A stretch of 22,527 nt of DNA, from positions 1-22,527 of the forward strand of contig JAYMTF010001568.1 of NCBI GenBank assembly GCA_036897485.1, read 5' to 3'. The notes under the pieces are model-generated. The model saw nothing but the letters and a program-made list of their open reading frames with translations, ran no database searches and had not been told where the DNA came from. The position numbers were made by a program, and so were the translations under genes. Below are positions 1-9,338 of this stretch, in pieces. How positions within the stretch are numbered: position 1 is the stretch's first letter; each line of letters begins with the position of its first letter. This stretch comes from Pelargonium nanum (lineage: Eukaryota > Streptophyta > Magnoliopsida > Geraniales > Geraniaceae).

Positions 1-318
<318 letters not shown>

Positions 319-382
319 ATTTTTGGAGCTCTGTAATTAATGAAGTAGGGTTGGTGTGATATGAAAAAGGTAACATTGTAAC

Positions 383-394
383 TATATATATATA
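383..394 (-). promoter_or_regulatory. Possible TATA box of the ubiquitin gene
   Basis: A (TA)6 run lies 65-76 bases upstream of the ubiquitin ATG. That spacing would suit a TATA element with a short 5' UTR. This rests on position and composition only; simple TA runs are common in this AT-rich DNA. Confidence 0.4.
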
Positions 395-403
395 GTGTGA
401 AGT

Positions 404-754
404 GATGCGTGGTCACCAAGCATATGGACTTATGGAGTTTTTGAGTCCAGACAAGTCGGTTATTACGTATGGCTCAAGGATTCATAAATGACGTGGATTT
501 CCTATTTAATGAATACATAATAAAACCGTAATTTTATTTTATTTCAAAAAGTGTTAGTCTTTATTTACATGTACTAGCCATAATATAGCCGTGTATTGCA
601 CGTACCAGTTGTCAGTAATTTTAGGGTTTTTTTCGTACAAAAGATTGCTTTTTGTATTGTAAAGTGTGAGGTCTCTATATAGAGTACATGTACTTGTGCG
701 TGGTCACCAAGTATGGAGTTTTAGAAGTATGGACAAATTGGTTATTGCTTATAG
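404..754. repeat. Diverged direct repeat pair upstream of ubiquitin
   Basis: Two copies in the same orientation, about 404-470 and 693-754. Both contain the shared core GCGTGGTCACCAAG, followed by TATGGAGTTTT, then a GACAA-GG-TTATT block. Each is preceded by a TATATA-rich stretch. The first copy lies in the proximal upstream region of the ubiquitin gene, so the pair looks like a duplicated promoter block. There are small indels between the copies. Confidence 0.7.
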
Positions 755-763
755 CCGAACCAG

Positions 764-960
764 TAGTGAGTGAGTTGATGAGAAACCGAGTTAGGAGTTG
801 AGAACCGGCTGAATCAGTTGTCTTTTGCTTTTTAAAACCTAATTTATCATGTAAATGTAGCAAACGGTGGTTTCACTTTGTTCTACGGACCGGACATCTC
901 AACTCTTTTCCTGCTCATTAAAAAAATGGTCAAATTAGAAAACAAGTATTGATGGCTCCT
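764..960. repeat. Copy 1 of a duplicated promoter segment
   Basis: This stretch aligns with 4055-4303, upstream of the ABHD11-like gene, in the same orientation. Shared blocks include GTGAGTTG followed by AGAAACCGAGT, a GCTTTTTA block, a ...GTAGC/GAAGC-TAACGGYNG-TTCACTT block, GGACAT, and a final GGCTCCT. The similarity starts about 50 bases outside the ABHD11-like ATG and does not include its coding sequence. It therefore looks like a relic of a duplicated 5' flank now sitting upstream of the ubiquitin gene. Confidence 0.7.
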
Positions 961-1697
961 TTGGATATGAGAATTTCAAACCAAATAAGTCGATTAAATG
1001 TTTTTATGCAAATGAATAAAAATGACATTCTTTTTACAAAAATTATAATATAAGCCTTGCTTAATATCTCCATTGTATTAATTACCACGTGAAGGTGGCT
1101 TAGACATCTGTAATCAACTAATCAAAATACGATTTACGCACAAAAATATAGATAATAATAGGCAATTGATCACACACCGAATACAATAGAAATAGACAAA
1201 ATAATAATACTAGCAATATATATTTTTCATCATCATCATGATGGCCAATAGGCATACATAAAGTAGTTAAAATTCTAAAAGACAACTTAAATAAACTCAA
1301 ATACTAAACTAAACCAAATCTTATTCTAACAAACTCTTTGTAAGTAGTAGTGATGGCCCTTCAGGTAGTGTTTGATAGTGACATATTACAAGTGATTCAA
1401 GCGATTTAGGTCGAACGGAAGGTTTCCAATACCTTAGTTTAGTCTTGTGATTTTTTACGTAAACAATATTATGTAGATATTTTGGCAGTTGTGTTTTTTA
1501 TTTTACTCATAGATATGCAAATAGCAGCTTTAATTAGTTAAGTTCTACAATTTCATGTAAGACATTCTTATTCAGGAGGTTAGTGTCCTCCCAAATAGTA
1601 TTGATGAAAATAAGAAGTATCTGTTCACATGCATGATGAAAAACATATGATTATGGAACTTTATTTGCTTAATTAATCTCTAAAAGCTTAATTTTAG

Positions 1698-1856
1698 AAG
1701 TTATTAGAAGAAAGAGAAAAATTGAGATTTGAAAATGATCATTTGAGAGAGGAAGCAAACGATTTTGAAAGATCTAAACAATGGATCAAAGAGTTGAAAA
1801 TCAGAGTTCATGACGTTAATCATTTAGAATGGAAAGTATTTTTGATAGGGCCATAA
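1698..1856 (+). pseudogene. Coding-like fragment, charged coiled-coil type
   Basis: A 52-codon open stretch on the plus strand follows a TTTTAG that could once have been a splice acceptor, and it ends at a TAA. The reading is rich in Glu, Lys, Leu and Arg with heptad-like spacing, for example LLEEREKLRFEN and later WIKELKIRVHDV. It has no start codon of its own and I see no matching neighbouring exons. It may be an orphaned exon of a coiled-coil protein or simply chance. I do not recognise the family. Confidence 0.25.
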
Positions 1857-1990
1857 CTCAAGCAAATACTTCCATTCACAATAAGTAAACATGATAACAA
1901 CACATATTTTACATTTGAGCTTCGATGCAAAAGTTTATTTCCTTAAAGATAATTTGCTGACAAAGCCTAACAAAATGACTGCATAGTAGA

Positions 1991-4007
1991 CTACAGAGAA
2001 GCAAATTTTGGGGCCAGAATGTCAATAAGTCCCTTTGGATTGTCAATGTGAACCCAATGGTCAGATTTGGGAAGAACATGAAGTGAAACCTTCCCGGTAG
2101 ATGCATCTTCGCGACTAGCCAGGCTTTCAAGACGCGCTATAGCATCTGGATTCCAATTGGCATTGTTCTCTGCACGCACTATTGCTATCTCCATCCCCTT
2201 TGGTGGATTCTCCAACAGTGACCAATAAGACAACTCTCTACAAAATATATAATTTTACTTGTCATACTCAAAATTAGAATTCACTGTGATTTGATTTTCT
2301 TCTCAAGAACTTGGAATTAGTTTGTATAATTGGATGTTTACCTGCTGGAATAGAACATCTGGACAGCGCCTTCAAGGTTAAACATCCAAGTTGTTTGATC
2401 TCCAGCTTTCATGAGGGTGCTCCCTATCCATTTTGACACATGCGCTGGGAATCCAAGTTCATTCATGTGATTGACAAGCCACCTGATATCAGGATCACAA
2501 TTGTGTTTAGAAAATAATGCGGTATCATCATCATGAACTGGGACACCACTATGTTCTTGTTCAACTATTTATTTCACTATTTGGGTTCTGGAAATTAACC
2601 TAATGTTCGAATCAAAATTTGCACTTGCAGTCATATATATTATATATGCCCTGCCATAACTTGCAAATTGATCCACTTGGGATAATGGGGTAAGTTTTTT
2701 ATGTTTTAAAAGATAATAGATCACGACTAGAAGGGCAAAGAAGCTTACTCCCGAGAAGGGATCGATGAAGGTAGATTCTGCAAGAACTTCAAAAGTATCT
2801 CTACTCCACCACTTTCAGGGGACAGTTTTCCGGGATCAGAATCGAGGATCCAAACCTGTTATGCATGATCAGGGGGGAAAGAAACATTTTCATGTGTTTT
2901 GTGGTTGAATCTTGTCAAATCAATATTCAGACAATCATATGGTATATGATCATGAGCTGAGAAATTTGCATTTATTATCATTGATGGTAACAAGTTAATT
3001 CAAGTAATCTAGATCACAAGTACCATAAATTACACCAGTACTTAAGGTGGGACAGCAAGTTATCAAAGAACTGCTTGATTAATTAAGATTTACAGTCCTT
3101 CTATATATATTTCACCTTCACCAAACAAAATTCATACAGAAAACCAAAGCTATATATGTAATAGATGCACAAATGGTCCATATGTGCTGCATATGTGAGT
3201 TCTAATTTAAGTATATATGCTAATTCAAGAAGCTAGCTAGAAGATAAATGACATTATGATCTATCCTCTTAGATAGGAATGAACACACCCCATCTTCTCC
3301 ACCCTATACTATATTACATGCTCAAAATTCAAATCTCAGCAAAGTTCATTTCCTACGATTACTGGTTTTAGAGAACAAATAAGGAATTAAGCAACGCACA
3401 AGGTAATGATGGTCTCTAATTAGTAATTTATAACATTTTTCTAGTCATTCATAGAACATGATGAAGTAGCTTCAGCCATCAATTTCATCAATAAGAAGTA
3501 CCTGTTTGGGCGGAACAGCCGATTCGCCATAATCACCACGAGCGCAGCTCTGAGCATATTGAAGCACAACCTTAGCTCCCATGGAGTGGCCGACAATAAC
3601 CTCCGGCCAAGCCCAGCCTTTAGCCTTCACCAAATCAGCCAAATCTCTTGCAGTGTTCACCATGTCATGAGGTGGATCCAGGTCCTCTATCTCAGACGAC
3701 CTCCCGTGGTTCCTCAAATCCACAGGAACCAACCTCATGTCTACATACACAATAATTTATCAAATTCAAACCAAAATCAGTCAAAATCCATCAAATCTTC
3801 CCGAGAACCAAACTGAAAGTAAAGAGTTCGATCGAGTGCGTTACCTGATGCAGAAGTGAAGTCGGAGAGAGCTGAAGCTAGCTGGCGAGCGAAAGGTCTC
3901 CAGTAACCGGCACATCCGAGAACGCCGGGGATGAAAAACGCCGTCGCATTGTAAGGTCTGTCAGTGGAAACTCGAACCTCTTCGAAGGCTAGGGTTTGGA
4001 GCGACAT
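1991..4007 (-). CDS. Alpha/beta hydrolase, ABHD11/YbfF type
   Basis: Five exons: 3845..4007, 3502..3740, 2749..2855, 2342..2482 and 1991..2237. They splice to 298 residues with every junction GT-AG and in phase. The ATG at 4007 is the first in frame; the frame is open further upstream but has no earlier ATG. The fold is a single-domain alpha/beta hydrolase. FIPGVLG (about 25-31) occupies the usual HG-oxyanion position, DLRNHGRS is at 62-69, and the nucleophile elbow GHSMG has Ser107. The acid is probably Asp139 in VWILDSDP, after strand beta-6, as in YbfF-type enzymes. The His is probably His277 in the SDHWVH motif. Family members hydrolyse esters or thioesters; the substrate here is unknown. 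In place of the usual late-strand Asp the protein reads RAENNANW, which fits the YbfF arrangement. There is no clear targeting peptide, so cytosol is the simplest guess. Intron 2 is the longest at 646 bases. Confidence 0.9.
2856..3501 (-). other. Intron 2 of the ABHD11-like gene
   Basis: A 646-base AT-rich intron between coding exons 2 and 3 with standard GT and AG ends. It contains TATATA runs. I see no embedded gene or transposon ends. Confidence 0.8.
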
Positions 4008-4054
4008 GGAGATGAAGAAGAAAGGATCGGTATTCAGGAGACGAGTCACTACTC

Positions 4055-4303
4055 ACTAGTGGGTGAGTTGAGAAACCGAGTCAAGAGCTGAAGACCAGAT
4101 TTGCTTAATTCGCATGCAATTATTGAACAGTATGTTACTCTGTTATGTGCACAGAGTTCACGGATGGTTCGCTTTTTATAAACTGAATTGTCGTGTCAAT
4201 GAAGCTAACGGCTGCTTCACTTCCGCATACAAAGGACATTTCATGTTTTTCGTGTTCATCAAGCAAAAAGGGTAGAATCGGAAAACAACTGTTGGCGGCT
4301 CCT
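4055..4303. repeat. Copy 2 of the duplicated segment, at the ABHD11-like promoter
   Basis: Immediately upstream of the ABHD11-like ATG, and therefore in its 5' UTR or promoter. It matches 764-960 along most of its length, with one extra block around 4110-4160. Its distal part (about 4216-4291) also matches 4722-4800. The shared word TTGTTCATCAAGC (GTGTTCATCAAGC here), followed by AAAGGGTA, identifies the third copy. Confidence 0.7.
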
Positions 4304-4560
4304 ATTTTCTTGGGACCACGATAGATGGGGTGTCGCCATTTTAGGGGTAATGATTGCTACTCACACATTAATCCCAAAAATACATAATAAAATGTGTTTT
4401 CGTACTTACATTGATTTCACTTGCTCTCTTTGTTTTTTAGTTGAAAATGTTCAATTGGAATTCGATCATTGAGTTTGATTTTTTTATGTAAGATGTTCGG
4501 ATCCGTGCAACTTTGTTTGGTTTGATCTAATATGACTTGAAATCTTCTCAACATAAACCC

Positions 4561-4621
4561 GAATCAACCTAAAAATGGCCGGGTCCGTTTTATGCTACCC
4601 GAACTCATTTTAGGTTGAATC
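4561..4621. repeat. Imperfect inverted repeat (hairpin)
   Basis: The left arm GAATCAACCTAAAAATG and the right arm CATTTTAGGTTGAATC are near-perfect reverse complements. They are separated by a GC-richer loop that itself carries inverted CCGGGT/ACCCGA words. This could be part of a decayed non-autonomous transposon, but no target-site duplication could be fixed. Confidence 0.55.
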
Positions 4622-4721
4622 GGTTTCAGGTGCCCACATCTCCGAGCTCAAATGGTCATTATGGGTCTCGAATTCTGTTTTGCCTAGAGTTCAAGCATGT
4701 TTTATTTATCCAGCTAAAGGT

Positions 4722-4800
4722 CAATTCACTTTCTCAACCCTATAGACATTTCCAGTATTTTCTTGTTCATCAAGCTCAAAGGGTAAAATTGTAAACAAAT
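4722..4800. repeat. Copy 3 (partial) of the duplicated segment
   Basis: Similar to 4216-4291 and more weakly to 879-943. The alignment passes through TTCACTT, GACATTTCCAGTATTTTC, TTGTTCATCAAGC and AAAGGGTAAAATTG. It is in the same orientation as the other two copies. It lies about 0.5 kb upstream of copy 2, so the segment has multiplied locally. Confidence 0.6.
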
Positions 4801-5129
4801 CACTGAACATGATAATTCTGGTACCTTAGAACTTATGCAATGGCACAATTGTAATTACCCCTTACATTATCTATAAAGGGAATCATTAGCAATAACTTTC
4901 ACAACCAACATTACAATCACCATAGGAGTTCTGTCTATGAATCATTACACAATGTATCCTCCAAAATTCTAGAGAAAGAAACTAAAAAAATAAGCTTCTC
5001 AAGCCCTTGTTCACATGCATTGGTGAACTTATGCAATCTATGATTTCTACTGAGTGCTATGTAATTGTACCTTCAGTTCCAATTGAAATACAATGTATAG
5101 GTAGTGTGATCGCCATTCGCTTCCTGTCC

Positions 5130-8100
5130 TTAATCAAATGGATTTATTCGTGGGTCATGTTCGCTTGCCATTAGCATCCCAGTGCAGAGGCATGTTGGGC
5201 ACATAACCTACACAAACATGAGAGAGGAAGATACATATTGATTTAATACTTGCAGTCATCAATTACTAGAACTGCAACTACAAGAGAACGCGATAGGCTC
5301 AAGCTTCATATAACCGAGAGATGACAACAGGAAAAGATTGTTGTACTAATGAATTTTGAATACTACTCCCTCTGTCCCAAGATGAATGTCATGTTTCTCT
5401 TGCATTTTTGTAGTGTCACATTTTTTTTAGGAGGTTCTCTAATAATTACCCTATAATGTTAGTATCATTTGAGTCTGTCACGACACAAGTCTATGGGTAG
5501 ATACACCGCACTAACTAACTTCTCTTTAATTTTTCTCAAAATGAAAATGAAGGCACTCATTTTGGGACGGAGGGAGTGCATCATTGTATCTATTACATTC
5601 CCTATGAAATGTACAAATACCACCCTAAACTGTTTCATGCATACACAAAATATGTTTCTTGATTTTCAGCTAGTACAGCATCAGACGGGAACTATGGAGA
5701 AATCTGAAGCATCTCTTGTAAAAGAAAGATCAATGTTACTCAAACCCTAGGAAAAAGTTTGTAGCTTTGTTTAAATGAATGCAATCAGATGGAAACGTTC
5801 ACATAAATATATGTAAGATGTTTTGGTACCTTTCCTGCGCCAGAGCAGCTAGTGCACCTTTCAGTAGTTGGCACTCGCAAAGGACGATTTGAAGCACTTG
5901 ACACTGCAATAGGATCAACGCTCAAGCACATTCCACTTGCAGAACATCGTGCACAGGCCAAGTATCCTGTCCACCACAAGACAAACAGTGTATCACTGGT
6001 GCTAACTTCTAATGGGAGGAGATTAAAAAAATTATAACAGGCGTTTTTCTTAGGAGTTAGGGAACAAATAAAAAAAATGGTCACTGCCACATTGAAGAGT
6101 ACACGATGATAAATTTATGAATCTCAGCAACTATCTGCGGCTATTGTAGTTATGTCAATGAGCAAGAATGAATCCTTACAAGAGGTTGACATACCAGTTC
6201 CATGGCAGTATTTGCACCTTTTCTTCTCTTGCTGCTCAACATTGTTAACTTCAATTATCATCAGGGCTGAAATGACACCCACTGCTCCACCCGAAAATGA
6301 GGCCACAATAGGGTCAACCTGACTGAATTCAGAGATCCAGCAAGTTCAGTTTAGGGCACATATCATGCAAATAATTTGTTCTTTACCAAGTGATATTTGG
6401 AAATATATAGAAAACATCCTAAATATCAAAACAGAAACGGCATAGTTCACGGTTTTGGTAGCTCCACATTTCAAAGCTTATATAATTGGATAAAGTCAAG
6501 TTCAACTGTTCAAGAATACCTCAATTGCATAGGCAAATGCATGTTGCGTATAAAGTCTTCATATGAGGTACCCCCTATTCCTAATTTCAGCTCCAGCTGC
6601 CAGGTAAAACATGTTTAGAACTTTAAGTTCGGTCACCAATCAGGACTTGGGAGGAACACAAAGGCACAGACACACAAAGTGGCAAGGTCGTGTATTTCAG
6701 TATACAGATAGGACAACAATAAAGAGTCACTTTGTAGATCCTTACCGTTGGTGCGATGAGGCCTCCGAATACAATTATTCCACCTATAAATGATAAGCTT
6801 GTAAGGTAGAGCTGCTTCAGTGTCTTTTGCGTCTTTTTCACAGAGCAAATGCACAATGTTAGTATGCATGATTTATAAAGCTCCAACAATTTTTACGACC
6901 ACACACTATAAGAATATCAAAATAAAATGGGCAGAACACAAGAACGTGCTATTTTCTAAGTACACAAAATTGATGAGAACTTAGAACTGTACAAATTGCA
7001 AGAGAACTAACTACAAAAGATGAACTACAAATATGAATATGTAACGTGTATGCCACCCCACTGCTCCATCATGTAAATCAATATCTTATCAATGAAAGTG
7101 AAGTAACTGGTTATCATATCAGAATCATATTGTCAATTAACTTCTTCACACTATCACTTTTAACCAATATATACGGCTAATATCTCATCATATTTTGTTT
7201 AAAAATTTAGCTAAGGTATCTTTCACCAGTCTTCCATACAAATATGCTCCATTTGTGCTTATATGTTGCTTGCAAAAGGTTAACGTTTTGAGCAATTTAA
7301 TATTTCAATAACTTTAAAAATGTGTTGAGAGAATCACCACTGAAGGGAGAAAAGGAATGGATGATGGTATGTCAGGCATCTCATTTGCTTCATCTCCGTC
7401 ATCGATTGATTTCAAATTCTTTAGGCGTTGTTGTATCCGTAATCTCCTCACCTAAGAACAATAAAAACAAAAACTAGGATTTAGCAAAGAGCTTGGCTAC
7501 AACCTGATATGACTATTAATCGATCAATTTCAAAAACAAAACAAAACAAAAGAAAGTTAACCTCTTCCATGAGGAGAAAGATTTTGTTGCGCCTACTCTT
7601 TATGTTGTCTTGAATTTCCTGACTCTGCATCTTAACAAAATCCTGAACAGTCTCTGGTCCTTCTATTATACAAAAGTTACTGCAACAAAATTCATATATC
7701 ATAAGTTCTGAAGTAAAGGTTGCGGTGGTTTCTACTCAATTTCTCACAAATTCATCTAAAAAAACGGCAACTCAAGTTCAAATCCAAATTGATAACTCCA
7801 CCAACTCAAATTTTCTCCAATATTGATCAAATAAAACCCTAAGCTATGTTTGATTTCCGAGAAAAACAAAGAAAAGAAAAGAAACAAATTACTGAACCGA
7901 AATTCGGTCATTTTCTCTTATCACCTCAGAAATGGAAACAAAAGCATTGATAACTGATCATAAATTCATAATAGAGAATTTATAAGGAAATACCAAATAT
8001 ACAATACCTTGGGATGTTATCAGCAGAAGAATCCTTAGCCGCAGAGCACGAGAAACGAGATCGCGAGGTGGTGGTTTTCGGGAACGAGAGGCGCGTGGCG

Positions 8101-8207
8101 ACTCCATGAGAGGAGGCGAAGAAGACGACGGATCTGGAAGCAGAATCGAGCTTGTAGTGAGGAATTGGTGAGGCGCGTAAGTGAGAGTGGAGAGAGAAAG
8201 TAGCCAT
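5130..8207 (-). CDS. ORL: ORANGE-family plastid protein (ORANGE-LIKE)
   Basis: Eight exons: 8008..8207, 7562..7679, 7338..7451, 6746..6832, 6520..6596, 6195..6322, 5830..5966 and 5130..5207. All introns are GT-AG and in phase, giving 312 residues. Residues 1 to about 60 are Ser/Arg-rich and acid-poor, like a plastid transit peptide. The family signature FCIIEGPETVQDF follows at about 69-81. Predicted membrane helices lie at about 152-172 and 204-224. A DnaJ-type Cys-rich domain (235-297) has CxxC pairs at 235/238, 246/249, 279/282 and 290/293. There is no J domain. ORANGE proteins act as plastid chaperones that stabilise phytoene synthase and promote carotenoid build-up. EMPDIPSSIPFLP and KTLKQLY, plus the PFD end, match my memory of the ORANGE-LIKE branch better than ORANGE itself. 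Arg97 matches the Arg whose change to His gives the high-carotene melon allele; it is unchanged here. Adjacency to SNX1 supports this call. Confidence 0.95.
5208..5829 (-). other. Intron 7 of ORANGE-LIKE, carrying a MITE
   Basis: A 622-base intron between the last two coding exons. About a third of it is the Stowaway-like element at 5366-5576. The rest shows no coding signal; the open frame running across the element is a by-product of it. Confidence 0.8.
5366..5576. mobile_element. Stowaway-like MITE in an ORANGE-LIKE intron
   Basis: The ends are CTCCCTCTGTCCCA on the left and TGGGACGGAGGGAG on the right, a terminal inverted repeat typical of Stowaway MITEs (non-autonomous Tc1/mariner DNA transposons). 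Inside the ends, GATGAATGTCAT and AAGGCACTCATTTT continue a loose inverted symmetry. The target is TA on the left and TG on the right, which is a TA duplication with one change. It is 211 bases long with no coding capacity. The well-preserved ends suggest a fairly recent insertion. Confidence 0.85.
6833..7337 (-). other. Intron 3 of ORANGE-LIKE
   Basis: A 505-base AT-rich intron. The donor reads GTG|GTGATT and the acceptor AAAAAG|ACG. This acceptor lacks a strong polypyrimidine tract, but frame and family alignment (V-T-x-K-T-L-K) fix it. No other feature seen. Confidence 0.75.
7680..8007 (-). other. Intron 1 of ORANGE-LIKE
   Basis: A 328-base AT-rich intron separating the transit-peptide exon from the conserved family region. 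Nothing else is recognisable in it. Confidence 0.75.
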
Positions 8208-9338
8208 GGCTGTGTTCTATGCTGTGCCCATACAAAATTTGAAGAAAGTTTGTTTCGTTCTTGTTGGGTTGTAGAAGAGAAGCTTAGCGGAATCTAGAAA
8301 GTGGAGTGAAACAGCATCTTTTGGCCAACTTTTTTTACCGTTTACTGTTTTATCCTTTCGTTTTGGGTATATCTGTCCGAATGAGTAACGTACGGGCCTA
8401 TTGGGCTCTTTTTATATGACTATCAAATTGGACTAAATATGGGCATATTGGGCTCTTTTTTATGACTATCAAATTGGACTTATTATGGGCCTATTGGGCC
8501 TTTGGTGTTGTTTTACATAAATTAGGGGAAAACTTTCCACTCTAACTTGAAGTAATTTTGTTTTCTACTACCAAATATTTAGGTTGAAATTTAGTTTATC
8601 TAATTTATATTTCATCCAATATGGAACTTATACTTTGATTTTGTATCTAATTTAAATTTCCATTTTCAATAAGAGTTAACTTTTTCGCACACTTCTTCCT
8701 CATTTAATTGATCGAAAAACTCATATTCTTTCTACAAAGTTCACAATGCTACTTGTAAACGAACAACATAAAAGTAATCACCTCAATTTTTTTCTTAATA
8801 GTCAACATTAATTATCATCTCTCATTAAAGTGTATTTCATTACTATTGACAATAATGTTAACTAGAAGGTCTTGAATTCAAATCTCTATTTGAGTAATTT
8901 AAACTTAATTCCATATAGTTTTCTTTAAAGAATTATGATTGTGTCTATATTTTTAAAGTGAAGCTTTGTTTATGCAAAATTTACCTACTATAGATTCGAT
9001 CTCACGTATTTGTTTTTATATATATATATATTCAAATTAGTCTTAACTTTGTGTTACAAGCTTTAAATTAAGCAACTTTTGGCTTGATTTTGAATATTGG
9101 TTTGTAATGATCGTGGTATTACATCAATTTTTATTTTAAATGATGCTTTATAGATAAAAATGGTGTTTTAGCGTATCAAGATATTAAGAAAATATGTAGA
9201 GCCGCACGTTTTGCACATGACGAGAGAGAGTGTAATCTCAATTAACTAACTGATTATGCTTTTATAAATAACAAATAACAATAAAATGTTGATAAAACAA
9301 TATATGATGTGGTTGTGTGTTTTTCAAATCAACCATTA
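8208..9338. other. Region between ORANGE-LIKE and the flavoprotein fusion gene
   Basis: 1.1 kb of AT-rich DNA. It contains the ORANGE-LIKE promoter with its tandem repeat, a (TA)n run near 9019-9030, and the 3' flank of the fusion gene. No gene seen on either strand. Confidence 0.65.
8394..8500 (-). promoter_or_regulatory. Tandem repeat with GGCCCA elements upstream of ORANGE-LIKE
   Basis: A unit of about 46 bases occurs twice in tandem (8394-8440 and 8441-8486) and then begins a third time (8487-8500). Each unit starts GGGCNTATTGGGC and ends ATCAAATTGGACT plus an AT tail. On the minus strand the block gives GGCCCAATA and GGCCCATAA, which fit the plant Up1 / TCP site II motif family (GGCCCAWWW). 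It sits about 190-290 bases upstream of the ORANGE-LIKE ATG, where such elements usually act. The regulatory role is inferred from motif and position. Confidence 0.6.

Larger units (their letters stand above)
319..1990. other. Intergenic region between ubiquitin and ABHD11-like genes
   Basis: AT-rich DNA with no gene I can support. It holds a pair of direct repeats (about 404-470 and 693-754), a segment at about 764-960 that resembles the upstream region of the ABHD11-like gene, a CACGTG G-box at 1086-1091, and a 52-codon coding-like stretch at 1698-1856. Short open frames elsewhere have no recognisable protein features. Confidence 0.6.
4008..5129. other. Region between the ABHD11-like and ORANGE-LIKE genes
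   Basis: Head-to-tail spacer of 1.1 kb holding the upstream region of the ABHD11-like gene and the 3' flank of the ORANGE-LIKE gene. Apart from the two duplicated segments and the hairpin I see no coding potential. Confidence 0.6.

Noticed and set aside
4008-4049. A 14-residue N-terminal extension of the ABHD11-like protein
   Set aside because: It would need a GTG start. The first ATG in frame is at 4007 and begins a sensible protein.
6623-6889. Minus-strand open frame with several hydrophobic stretches
   Set aside because: It is exon 4 of ORANGE-LIKE read through into both flanking introns; only 6746-6832 is coding.
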